Positions 1 to 7,421 of a stretch of DNA of 24,671 nucleotides are shown here, one piece after another. Made by a program: the position numbers and the translations under genes. The DNA comes from Strigomonas culicis. Taxonomy: Eukaryota > Euglenozoa > Kinetoplastea > Trypanosomatida > Trypanosomatidae. Each line of letters opens with the position of its first letter. The first letter of the stretch is position 1. Under the pieces are notes generated by a model. The model searched no databases and was not told the DNA's origin. It worked only from the letters and a program-made list of their open reading frames with translations. The stretch covers positions 1 through 24,671 of the forward strand of contig AUXH01000273.1 in NCBI GenBank assembly GCA_000482145.1, written 5' to 3'.

Positions 1-1
1 G

Positions 2-115
2 CGGGCGGCCGCGCCGGAAGCATCACCGGCCGCCGCGGAGGGGGGCGAGGACGGCGCGGCCGGCCCCCGTCGCCAGCGGCGTGCCCGCCAGTTCGGGCGA
101 ACCACCGCTCTGTAG
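2..115 (+). CDS. 3' end of an upstream protein-coding gene (partial)
   Basis: One frame stays open from the window edge to a TAG at 113-115, giving 37 residues rich in Ala, Gly and Glu with a basic end (an Arg-rich stretch, PRRQRRARQFGRTT). GC content and third-position G/C are high up to this stop and fall sharply just after it, which is how gene ends look elsewhere in this window. The product cannot be identified from so little sequence. The other frames are also partly open, so the frame choice rests on the composition break and is only moderately sure. Confidence 0.5.
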   Translation, partial: RAAAPEASPAAAEGGEDGAAGPRRQRRARQFGRTTAL

Positions 116-414
116 GGTTGGAAGTGGCAGCGGCGGGAGGCTGTTCGTGGCGGGAGTGGTGGGTTGTCGATTCAACTTGGACGCGTGTGTGCTCAAATAT
201 CTACTCCACACTAGACGAGGGAGAAGGAAGGCGGTGCCTCGTGCGGGTTGTGACAATCCGAATAGATTGACCACGATGCGTGCTGTATACATAAGCTCTC
301 TCTCTCTCTCTCTTTCGCTTTCCATCATCTACTCATGCCCTCTTCTATCATCACTTCTCTATTTCTAAGCTTCACACTCTTTACCGCGCTTCTCTCTCAA
401 CACCGCTCTGCGCC
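116..414 (+). other. Intergenic region: 3' UTR of upstream gene and 5' leader of HIT gene
   Basis: GC falls from the preceding coding end. It holds a (CT)n tract around 296-313 and a second pyrimidine-rich stretch around 335-366 that leads into the predicted splice acceptor. Nothing else recognisable. Confidence 0.6.
296..369 (+). promoter_or_regulatory. Predicted spliced-leader acceptor for the HIT gene
   Basis: A CT repeat and a further pyrimidine-rich run end at the AG at 368-369. The implied 5' UTR (370-414) is 45 bases and contains no ATG. Trans-splicing is inferred from the kinetoplastid-like gene layout. Confidence 0.6.
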
Positions 415-840
415 ATGTCGGCCTGCATCTTCTGCAAGATTGTGGAGGGCTCCATCCCCTGCCACAAGGTGGCGGAGTCCGCCAAGGCGCTCGCCTTCAT
501 GGACATCAACCCCATCGCGCGCGGTCACGTGCTCGTGATCCCGAAGGAGCACGCGGAGACGCTCGACCAGGTGCCGCTGGACACCGCCGCTGACGTCGGC
601 CGCCTCGTCGCTCAGATCAGCCGCGTCGTCGCGGGGCCGGACCGCGCGACGCAGTACAATGTGCTGCAGAACAACGGCAGGCTGGCGCACCAGGAGGTGC
701 CGCACGTGCACTTCCACCTCATCCCTAAGCGCGACGCGGAGACGGGTCTGACGATGGGCTGGGGCCAGATGCCCACGGACCACGAGGCCTTCGCAGCGGA
801 TGCGAAGGCGTACCGTGAGGCGCTGGAGAAGGTCCAGTGA
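415..840 (+). CDS. HIT-family (HINT-like) nucleotide hydrolase
   Basis: This 141-residue protein is a single HIT domain, the usual length for HINT-type purine nucleoside phosphoramidases, which split AMP-lysine and similar adenylates in the cytosol or nucleus. The N-terminus has the CIFCKI start common in this family (C4 and C7, a possible zinc pair). The core GHVLVIPKEH strand-helix lies near residues 38-47. The histidine triad is H97-V-H99-F-H101, where the central His is expected to be the nucleophile. No organelle targeting signal is apparent. The ATG at 415 is the first after the predicted splice acceptor, and the protein starts directly with the domain. Branches such as APRATAXIN or FHIT are less likely because there is no extra domain and the start is HINT-like. 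Exact substrate is unknown. Confidence 0.9.
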   Translation: MSACIFCKIVEGSIPCHKVAESAKALAFMDINPIARGHVLVIPKEHAETLDQVPLDTAADVGRLVAQISRVVAGPDRATQYNVLQNNGRLAHQEVPHVHFHLIPKRDAETGLTMGWGQMPTDHEAFAADAKAYREALEKVQ

Positions 841-1225
841 AATGGTGGACCGCGCCACACGCCACCATGCTCGTATGTGCTACTTTACTGTTATTCGTAA
901 AGACTTCTTTTTTTTCTCTTTTTTTTTTCTTATTATCGTATTATCTATTATCGTTGAAATCCATGGATGCGTGTACGTGTGTGTATGCATCACTACAAGT
1001 ATACTTATTCACATATGCGGTTCAATGAAAAAGGTGTACCTGTTGCCGAATGTCCTATCCGACAAGGGCTGATGTTTTTGTTCTTTCGTTGTATCCCCAT
1101 CCCCCTCCCTCTCTCCCCTTCGAAGTAATATCTACCGCCTCCGCGATCGTACGACATTAGTGCCATAGGACACCCGTCTTTCAACTTTTACGTTGTTCCT
1201 CCGCATTTGATTTCACCGTCTTCTC
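841..1225 (+). other. Intergenic region between the HIT and TRAP-gamma-like genes
   Basis: AT-rich, with T-runs at about 908-931 and a short GT-rich stretch near 972-990. A long C/T tract from about 1080 to 1121 leads to the predicted acceptor. No gene is evident on either strand. Confidence 0.6.
1077..1125 (+). promoter_or_regulatory. Predicted spliced-leader acceptor for the TRAP-gamma-like gene
   Basis: A pyrimidine tract of about 40 bases, C-rich in its second half, is followed by AG at 1124-1125. The implied leader of 100 bases has no ATG. Later AGs near 1160 and 1168 are possible alternatives. Confidence 0.6.
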
Positions 1226-1750
1226 ATGCCCGCCAAGGGAAAGCAGCAGAAGGACGAGCAGTTGCTGGAGCAGCACATCAGCGCGAACCGCCTGGAGTAC
1301 CCCAAGACCTTCCTGGTGCTCGTCGCCCTCATCGCGTCCTTCCAGCCCGTGTTCTACTCACACGCCATCAACGACATGTCGTGGACGGTGCCGACCAACG
1401 CGCTGCTCTTCGTCGCCGTGTCGCTGGGCACGACCTATATGCTGCGCCAGGCCTACGAGGTGATGGTGGAGAGCGAGTTCTGGAGCCGGCAGCCGCACTT
1501 CACGGAGGTCAGCGACCGCGACGAGATCGAACTGCGCCGGCTGCGTCTGCAGGTCGCGATGGGGTACACGCTCTTCCTGCTGAACAGCGTCTTCTTCATT
1601 CTCTGCAGTGTTTTCATGGCGTACATCTTCCGCCGCGCTGACCCGCGCGCGAGCTACATCCTGTCGCCGCTCATGACGGCGTCCATTCTGTGGTTCGTGG
1701 CCATGAAGAACGAGGAGAGCCGCCAGCGCCGTATGCGTCTGCACAAGTAA
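1226..1750 (+). CDS. SSR3: Translocon-associated protein gamma-like (TRAP-gamma/SSR3) ER membrane protein
   Basis: The 174-residue protein matches TRAP-gamma in size and plan. It has a short polar Lys/Gln-rich start, a membrane pair at about 27-45 and 54-76, a charged cytosolic loop of about 30 residues, and a second pair at about 109-135 and 142-160. The second half follows the TRAP-gamma pattern closely: a long hydrophobic helix, a short Arg/Asp/Pro turn, then a YIL-S start of the last helix. A basic tail ends the protein. TRAP sits beside the Sec61 channel in the ER membrane and helps some proteins insert or enter; gamma is its multi-spanning subunit. The family call rests on topology plus scattered similarity recalled from animal SSR3, so it is likely but not certain. 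It could be another four-helix ER protein. Confidence 0.72.
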   Translation: MPAKGKQQKDEQLLEQHISANRLEYPKTFLVLVALIASFQPVFYSHAINDMSWTVPTNALLFVAVSLGTTYMLRQAYEVMVESEFWSRQPHFTEVSDRDEIELRRLRLQVAMGYTLFLLNSVFFILCSVFMAYIFRRADPRASYILSPLMTASILWFVAMKNEESRQRRMRLHK

Positions 1751-2439
1751 TTAGTGACCGTGATGCTGGTGTAGGATAGGGAGCGGTATGACTTTTTTTT
1801 TTCCATTTGTCTGATTTTGCCTTGAAGCGTAGTCGCGTGAATCCAATCATTGATCGTAACAGTAATAAGAATAATAAGTAGAGTGCTTGTAAAAAAGAGG
1901 AGAATGGAGAAGGGGCCAGATAGCTGCGTGGGAATGACAACTTGTGCTTTTAATGTTCGTCCACTCCACACGCACACTTTTTTTTTTCTGTATGTGCTCT
2001 GGTACTCACAAACACACTTCCTTCTACAGTACACATGCATCTACGCGACGCTAACAAGAAAAAAAAAAATGGTAATCTGTTTTGTAAAAAAGAAAAGATT
2101 GGAAAGAAAGAAAAAGAAAAGAAGTAGAATGCTAGCTCTTTTTGCTATTCTCAACTAATCATGCGAGTTTTAATATGAACTGAATCGCTTTTTGTGGTCC
2201 TCAGGAGCTATTGGTTGCTTGCCGTGCATTGCACGCGCCGCCTCACACCCCATTAACCCCTGTACCGACTCTTCATCATGTCAGTGGCATTATTTCGCTT
2301 CCATTACTCATTCCTCTCTATCACGTGCCCTTTTTTTTTTTTACAAATTCGAGGTAAGAGAACATATACATACATATATTATATATATACACACTTCTAC
2401 TATATATTCTCCTATAAATACGTGCTTTTATCCGCTCCC
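1751..2439 (+). other. Intergenic region between the TRAP-gamma-like and VIT-VWA genes
   Basis: About 690 bases, strongly AT-rich, with A-runs (about 2060-2069 and 2082-2125) and T-runs (about 1793-1802, 1979-1987 and 2331-2342). Short open frames here are lysine-rich and low-complexity and do not look like genes. Holds the 3' UTR upstream and the acceptor downstream. Confidence 0.6.
2298..2353 (+). promoter_or_regulatory. Predicted spliced-leader acceptor for the VIT-VWA gene
   Basis: A C/T-rich stretch ending in a run of 12 T (2331-2342) is followed by the first AG at 2352-2353. The 86-base leader is AT-rich and ATG-free. The site lies downstream of the in-frame ATG at 2278, so it sets the start at 2440. 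Confidence 0.65.
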
Positions 2440-4803
2440 ATGAGTTGTGTCGCCGCTGCGTTCAGCTCCTTTCCGTCGAAGGACCGAGGGCTGCTGACGG
2501 CCGACAGCTACACGCCTCTGTCCCTACTCGGCGAGCGCGTCACCGTCGCGCTGCAGAGTGCAGCCGCGCGGGTGACGGTGGAGCTGGAGTACCTCAACGA
2601 GAGCGGCAAGGACGCGCCCGTCATCGTCGCCCTCCCTGTGCCGTCCGGGTGGATCCTGCAGGGCGGCGAGGTGAGCTACGATGGCAAGCAGGCTGCCACG
2701 AGCTTCGTGCAGAATGCGGTGCACACCTCCGTCGCGGACGCGACGAGCGGGGCCGCGGCCGCCGTCAGCGACAGCACGGTCTGGACGGTCGCGACGCTGC
2801 CGGTGCCGTGGGGCATTCTGGTCGGGACCGCCGCGCACGTGACGGCGCACTATATCGTTCCCCGCGACGCGGTGGCGACGCTGTGCGGGCAGCAGCGCTT
2901 TGTGCTGCCGGCGGCGCTCTTCCTGCGGCCCGCGCCGTCGCCCGCGGCCGCGCGCGCGTACACGGACCGCTTCAGCCTCCCGGTCAAGCGTCAGCTGAAG
3001 GATGGAGTCGACGTGCTCGTGCGGGCGCGGCTGGACGTGCCGCTGCGCGGCGCCGCGCGGCTTCTCGTCGGCGACGCCGACGCGGCCGTGCCGGCCGCGG
3101 TGCAGCACGAGGGCGACGCCGCCTTCCAGCTGCAGTACGCGGCGCCGTTCGCGCAGCACCCCGCGCTGCAGCGCGCGACGGTGGTCTGCGACGTGCAGGA
3201 CACGGAGGAGCCGCTGCGGCTCTTCCTGGAGGCGGATAGCGGCCACGCGCAGCCGGAGCAGGGCCACGCCCTGTGCGTCGGCCTCACCCCCGCGCTCGGC
3301 CGCTGCGCGGTCAACGCGGAGCTCGTGCTTTTGGTCGACGTGCACAGCGTCGACGTTGCGCGCGCCGTGGCGGGGGCGCTGGAGAGCGTTCTGCGCGGCG
3401 TGCCGGCCGCGACGCTCGTCAACGTGGTGCTGCTGCGCGACGAGGGCAGCCTCTGCGTGTACCCGGGCGGCAGCCAGCCGATGGCGCAGGTGGACGTCGC
3501 GGCGGTGTGCGGACTGCTCGCGGGGCTGCCGCCGCAGCGGCCCGGCACCGGCGTGTCGCGCACGCGCGCGGCGCTGCAGGCCGTCCTCGCGCAGACCGAC
3601 GCCTGCGGCCCGACGGCGGCCGGCCACGTCCGCAATGTGCTCCTCCTCGCGGACGAGAGCGAGGACCCGTCCGCGGCGGCGGCGCTCGTGGCGCTCGGCG
3701 CGCAGCACCGCCACGCGGCGCGCGTCCACGCCGTCGGGCTTGAGTACGTGCCGGCGGTGGACGCGGCTACACTAGAGGTGCTCGCGCAGGAGGGTGGCGG
3801 CGTCTACGCGGCGGCCGCGTCGCCGGACGACCTTGCGGCGGCCGTTGTGCGGGTGCTGCTGGCCGCGACGGTGCCGACGCTGACGGAGATCAAGGTGCAG
3901 TTCGCCGACACCCGCGTCCGCCCCGCCTTCGAGCCGCAGCGGCTCCAGGTCTTGCCGGCCGGGGCGCAGTGCTATCTCTTTGCTTTAGCGCCGGAGAGCG
4001 TCAGCGGCACCATCTCCGCCTACGCGACCGGCCGCGTGGGGGACCGCGTGATGGAGTTCGTGGGCGCCTACGACACGGCGAGCCTGCCGGCGGCGGGCCG
4101 CCCGGCGAGCCAAGGCGTGCTGCACGCCGCCGCCGGGGCGCTGCGCATCCGCGCGCTGGTCGAGAACGAGCGGCGCGCGCCGACCGCCGCCGACGCGCAG
4201 GAGGTCGTCGGCCTCTCCGCCTTCCTCGCGGTGCCGTCGCCGTACACGCAGCTGGCGCTCGTGCGCGCGGGCGGCGACGCGCTGCGCGCCGCTGCGCGCT
4301 ACACGCCGCTGGCGCAGCTGTTCAGACACCGTGTGCAGCTGCGTCGGCTGGAGCGGCTCGCGCGGCAGCCGGGCGGCCACCCGCTGGGCTACCGCGGCCC
4401 GCCGCCGCCCGCCGCCGCGCGCCTGCCGCAGCCGCCGGCCGCCACCTCCGCCTACCTGCGCGAGCTCGTGGAGGACGTCGTCGTGGACGTGCTGACGCCG
4501 CCGTGCGCCGGCCGGCTGCTGCCGCTGCAGCGCGGCGACGGCTCGTTCCCGCTCAGCGCGCGCGTGTGCCTGCGGGCCGGCATCCCAGAGGAGGCGCTCG
4601 CGCAGGCGCGGCCGGCGGACTGCAGCGCCGCGGATGTGTGGGCGACCGTCGTCGTCGTGGAGCTGCTGGTGCAGGCGGGGCTGCCAGTCACCGCCCTGTG
4701 CGAGCGCGCGGCCAGGGCCTTCCTCAAGGCCAGCAACGGCGCGCAGTGGACCGCGGCGGCGCAGGCAGTGCTGGCCGCACACAGGCCCCCGCTGTCGGCA
4801 TAG
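2440..4803 (+). CDS. VIT-VWA domain protein with a PARP4/VWA5A-like C-terminal region
   Basis: The product is 787 residues from the ATG at 2440. An upstream in-frame ATG (2278) was rejected because the splice acceptor lies between them and the extra residues are translated T/A-rich spacer. Residues about 20-150 form a VIT domain (Y24-T-P-L opening, LPVPSGW at 65-71). A VWA domain follows at about 285-480. Its metal-ion site is degenerate: D300-V-H302-S-V304 replaces DxSxS. A middle region leads to a Pro/Ala linker (PPPP at 654-657). The end has LQRGDGSF (696-703) and a W734-A-T helix, a pattern I recall from VWA5A and from the vault-binding tail of PARP4. VIT-VWA proteins usually make protein-protein contacts. 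No signal peptide or membrane segment is seen, so it is probably cytosolic. Vault association is inference only. Confidence 0.8.
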   Translation: MSCVAAAFSSFPSKDRGLLTADSYTPLSLLGERVTVALQSAAARVTVELEYLNESGKDAPVIVALPVPSGWILQGGEVSYDGKQAATSFVQNAVHTSVADATSGAAAAVSDSTVWTVATLPVPWGILVGTAAHVTAHYIVPRDAVATLCGQQRFVLPAALFLRPAPSPAAARAYTDRFSLPVKRQLKDGVDVLVRARLDVPLRGAARLLVGDADAAVPAAVQHEGDAAFQLQYAAPFAQHPALQRATVVCDVQDTEEPLRLFLEADSGHAQPEQGHALCVGLTPALGRCAVNAELVLLVDVHSVDVARAVAGALESVLRGVPAATLVNVVLLRDEGSLCVYPGGSQPMAQVDVAAVCGLLAGLPPQRPGTGVSRTRAALQAVLAQTDACGPTAAGHVRNVLLLADESEDPSAAAALVALGAQHRHAARVHAVGLEYVPAVDAATLEVLAQEGGGVYAAAASPDDLAAAVVRVLLAATVPTLTEIKVQFADTRVRPAFEPQRLQVLPAGAQCYLFALAPESVSGTISAYATGRVGDRVMEFVGAYDTASLPAAGRPASQGVLHAAAGALRIRALVENERRAPTAADAQEVVGLSAFLAVPSPYTQLALVRAGGDALRAAARYTPLAQLFRHRVQLRRLERLARQPGGHPLGYRGPPPPAAARLPQPPAATSAYLRELVEDVVVDVLTPPCAGRLLPLQRGDGSFPLSARVCLRAGIPEEALAQARPADCSAADVWATVVVVELLVQAGLPVTALCERAARAFLKASNGAQWTAAAQAVLAAHRPPLSA

Positions 4804-5066
4804 CGCGCGAGCATCGGGTATGTGTGTGTGTCTCGGAACGTAGGAAGGCGTTCAAATATAAAAAAGGAAAACTTGATGTAAAAAAGAAATTATCTGGAAG
4901 TGACTTGTATTCATGTACGATATAACAAAAAACTCCTGTATTTGATGTGCTCCCTATGGGTCTGGTCTGGAACTACCCAGACGCGAAACGCATAGGACGG
5001 GCGACGGGCCCAGCTCCTGCGGATGCCACAGATGTGCTGCAGTACCAGTACGTATGTACGCCAATT

Positions 5067-5068
<2 letters not shown>

Positions 5069-5102
<34 letters not shown>
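5069..5102 (+). repeat. (CT)n microsatellite
   Basis: Fifteen or more perfect CT units in the leader region of the CAX-like gene. It probably serves as, or expands, a trans-splicing pyrimidine tract. Confidence 0.9.
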
Positions 5103-5104
<2 letters not shown>

Positions 5105-5182
5105 TACTCTTTCTTCTTGTTGTCCACGTGCGCGCTAGTGTGAACCTTTTGTTTTTCTCTCCTTCCGTTTTTTCATCAATAG
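5069..5182 (+). promoter_or_regulatory. Predicted alternative spliced-leader acceptors for the CAX-like gene
   Basis: Two pyrimidine tracts each lead to an AG: the CT repeat to AG 5137-5138, and 5144-5175 to AG 5181-5182. The leaders would be 61 and 17 bases; neither contains an ATG, so both give the same start at 5200. Confidence 0.5.
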
Positions 5183-5199
5183 AGTAATCTGCGCCCCCG

Positions 5200-6612
5200 A
5201 TGCTGTCCAACGCGCTGGGTGTATCCAAGGGCTACGGCGCCACCGACGGCGAGCTGACGCACCCCGGCATCGTCCACTTCCAGGAGGAGGACCTCCACGA
5301 GGTGCGGCGGACGTGGGCGGAGCAGGTGCGGGAGACGGTACACTACCTGTGGCCGGTCAAGGCGCTGCTGCTGCTGCTCGTCCCGCTAGTCGTGCTGCTC
5401 AGCACGCACCGCGAGCGGCCGCTGGCGGAGCTGGCCGCCCCGCCGGCCTTCGGCGTGTTCCTGCTCTGCCTCGTCGGCCTCGTGCCGTGCGCGACGCTCG
5501 CCGTCGAGTTCGCGGAGGACCTCGTCGTGCGCAAGGACAACGCGGCGCTCGGCACGGTGGTGAACGTGATTGTGGAGCACCTGGCACTCATCGCCTTCGC
5601 CGTCACGGCGCTGTTCATGACGAACGAGGCGCGCGCCTTCTGCGTCGTGAAGACGGTGTCCATCGGGTGCATCCTGCTGCACCTCCTCGCCGGCCTCGGT
5701 GGCGCGATCTTCTTCGCGCCCGTGACGGAGGAGAACAGCTTCGGCGCCACGTCGCTGAGCGCCTTCAACTCCGGCATGCTGTACTGCACCGCCGTCTTCA
5801 TGTTCCCCACGCTGTACGACTACATCATCGTGACGCCGGAGGTGCAGCGCGCGGCGCTGCTCGGCAAGAGCAACGCGAGGGCCGAGGCGGGGCTCACCGC
5901 CGTCTCGCGCGGCCTCTCGCTCTGCGCGCTGTGCGCCTACATGGCGTACCTCGTCAGCGTCTTCCGCACGAACGTCAACTACTACACCGTCGGCGGGAAT
6001 CCCAACGCGCCGTCGAGCCTGCCGTACGCCATCCTGTACCGCGAGCGCAGCCGCGCGCGGCCGGGCCCGCGCGCGCTCGCGCTGGGCTCGCGCTACTCCC
6101 TGCTCTTCGCGGCGACGGGCCTCGTGGTCTTCGTGCTGCTGCAGGTCGGCCTCTGCGTCGGCGTCGCGCTGACGCTGCCGGTGGTCGCGCAGGCCGAGGT
6201 CGTCTCGCTGCCCTTCCTGCTCGTGGCGCTGCTCCCGCTCTTCTTCGAGTTCGGCAGTGTCGGCGCGAGCTGGCTCATGGCGCGCGAGGGGCGGCTGGAC
6301 ATCGCGGCGAGCGTCGCCTTCAGCTGCGTCACGCACGTCTACATGTGCGTCATCCCCGCCCTCGTCCTCTTCGCGTGGGCCATCGGCCGGTCGCTCGACC
6401 TCTCCTTTCACCCCTTCCTCATCTTTGTCTGCCTGCTGTCCGTTCTGGTCGTGACGGACTTCGTGATGATGAACCGCATCCGCTGGCTGCAGGGCGCCAT
6501 GCTGCTCTCGCTCTACCTGTTGCTGGTGTTCACGTGCCTGCTGGGAGGCTGGCACCTGTGCTTCGCGGCCTCGTCCGACGGCACCCCCTGCCGCGGGGAC
6601 CACCCATGCTGA
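5200..6612 (+). CDS. CAX-like (Ca2+/cation antiporter superfamily) membrane protein with altered exchange motifs
   Basis: A 470-residue multi-spanning protein with about 11 hydrophobic helices in two halves. The first half (about 50-200) and last half (about 295-455) follow the H+/Ca2+ exchanger (CAX) pattern closely: opening helix, LG-x-x-x-N helix at 117-122, an IGCILLHLLAGLGG helix like the CAX GSILSNLLLVLG, and in the second half PFLLVALLP, THVYMCVIPALVLFAW and WLQGAMLLSLYLLL. CAX proteins export Ca2+ into acidic compartments in exchange for protons. Here the two GNxxE motifs that carry out exchange are not present: residues 126-130 read EHLAL and 349-353 read FEFGS. The usual acidic stretch between halves is replaced by a loop of about 90 residues with basic segments. 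It may be a transporter of changed selectivity or a non-transporting relative. Family call is fairly sure; activity is unknown. Confidence 0.72.
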   Translation: MLSNALGVSKGYGATDGELTHPGIVHFQEEDLHEVRRTWAEQVRETVHYLWPVKALLLLLVPLVVLLSTHRERPLAELAAPPAFGVFLLCLVGLVPCATLAVEFAEDLVVRKDNAALGTVVNVIVEHLALIAFAVTALFMTNEARAFCVVKTVSIGCILLHLLAGLGGAIFFAPVTEENSFGATSLSAFNSGMLYCTAVFMFPTLYDYIIVTPEVQRAALLGKSNARAEAGLTAVSRGLSLCALCAYMAYLVSVFRTNVNYYTVGGNPNAPSSLPYAILYRERSRARPGPRALALGSRYSLLFAATGLVVFVLLQVGLCVGVALTLPVVAQAEVVSLPFLLVALLPLFFEFGSVGASWLMAREGRLDIAASVAFSCVTHVYMCVIPALVLFAWAIGRSLDLSFHPFLIFVCLLSVLVVTDFVMMNRIRWLQGAMLLSLYLLLVFTCLLGGWHLCFAASSDGTPCRGDHPC

Positions 6613-7421
6613 CGGGCGGCGGTGCGGCGGGCGTATGGTAGGTTGTAAGTTGTAGTAGGCCGTCTATTTTTCTTGTCTGGCACGTACGCACATACATGTA
6701 TACATACACAAATCTGCTTCCATCGTCTCTGGATGATGGCGGACAGACGAGAGAGTGTTACAAGTGATGCGTGTTAGTCTGAATATGTACCCTCCTTCTT
6801 TTTTTCTCTCTCAGATTATCTCATTTTATGCTCTCTCTCTCTTCTCATTATTTCCTTTCCAAAAAAAAAAGAAAAAAGCCTCTTATTAATTAAAGGGTTC
6901 TTCTTTTCTTCTTCCATTGAATCCTTTAAAGAAGCAAGAACTAGTATATACATATAAATATTTATATACATTTAGGGAAGTAGAGTGCGTAGTGCGCATT
7001 TGGTACACCATCCGTCGTGTTGTTGCCAATCGTGCTCTTCCACCATCTGCCACATTGGCTAAGTAGAAATACGCTTGGAACTTCTTGTTTTCCTTCCGTT
7101 GTGACAGTCCCTTCGTACGACTGAAGGCAAGTGTCCTGGGGTCGAAGGAGTCTGATTACAGGGATTGGAAAAGGAAGCAGGAAGAGACACGAAAAAAAAA
7201 AAGAATCGGTCTCTCGTGCCTTAGCTCCAGTGCATATACACATATACTGCGCAAATTGCGATAGAGAAAACACGTTTGGTCGCGTAGTTGCCTACTTATA
7301 CACATAAAAACAATTACATTTATTAAAGCTACTCGACGCCGACTAAAAGAACAAAGAAATAATATAAAATAATAAAAAAAAAAGCAATACCTAAAAAAAA
7401 AAGAATAATTCCTAGTTTTCG
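6613..7421 (+). other. Intergenic region and long leader before the zinc-knuckle gene
   Basis: About 810 bases. 6613-6780 is mixed sequence that looks like 3' UTR. 6795-6860 is pyrimidine-rich. From 6831 to the start codon at 7422 I find no ATG on the plus strand. The last 100 bases are A-rich (A-runs at about 7373-7383 and 7394-7402). A 103-residue minus-strand frame (6962-7273) has no recognisable features and is not called. Confidence 0.6.
6795..7107 (+). promoter_or_regulatory. Candidate spliced-leader acceptors for the zinc-knuckle gene
   Basis: Candidates are AG 6813-6814 after a T/C tract, an AG near 6871 after 6831-6860, and AG 7106-7107 after 7080-7100. The sequence next to the start codon is A-rich with no tract. 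The leader is therefore at least about 314 bases and possibly near 550. Confidence 0.4.

Larger units (their letters stand above)
4804..5199 (+). other. Intergenic region between the VIT-VWA and CAX-like genes
   Basis: AT-rich 3' UTR with A-runs near 4860-4890, then a less AT-rich stretch (about 4940-5060), then a perfect CT microsatellite and a second pyrimidine tract. No gene evident. Confidence 0.6.

Noticed and set aside
841..1225. A strand-switch region or RNA polymerase III gene in the shorter spacers
   Set aside because: All flanking genes run the same way, and no tRNA-like A or B box pairs or cloverleaf were seen by eye in the spacers.
2278..2439. In-frame upstream extension of the VIT-VWA gene to an ATG at 2278
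   Set aside because: The added 54 residues are translated T-run and TA-rich spacer, and the splice acceptor at 2352-2353 would remove this ATG from the mRNA.
5200..6612. Treating the CAX-like gene as a decayed pseudogene
   Set aside because: The frame is intact over 470 codons, third positions match the other genes, and the helix pattern is kept. Only the exchange motifs differ.
6962..7273. Minus-strand 103-residue frame in the spacer before the zinc-knuckle gene
   Set aside because: AT-rich composition, no recognisable domain, and opposite to the direction of all genes. More likely part of the leader.
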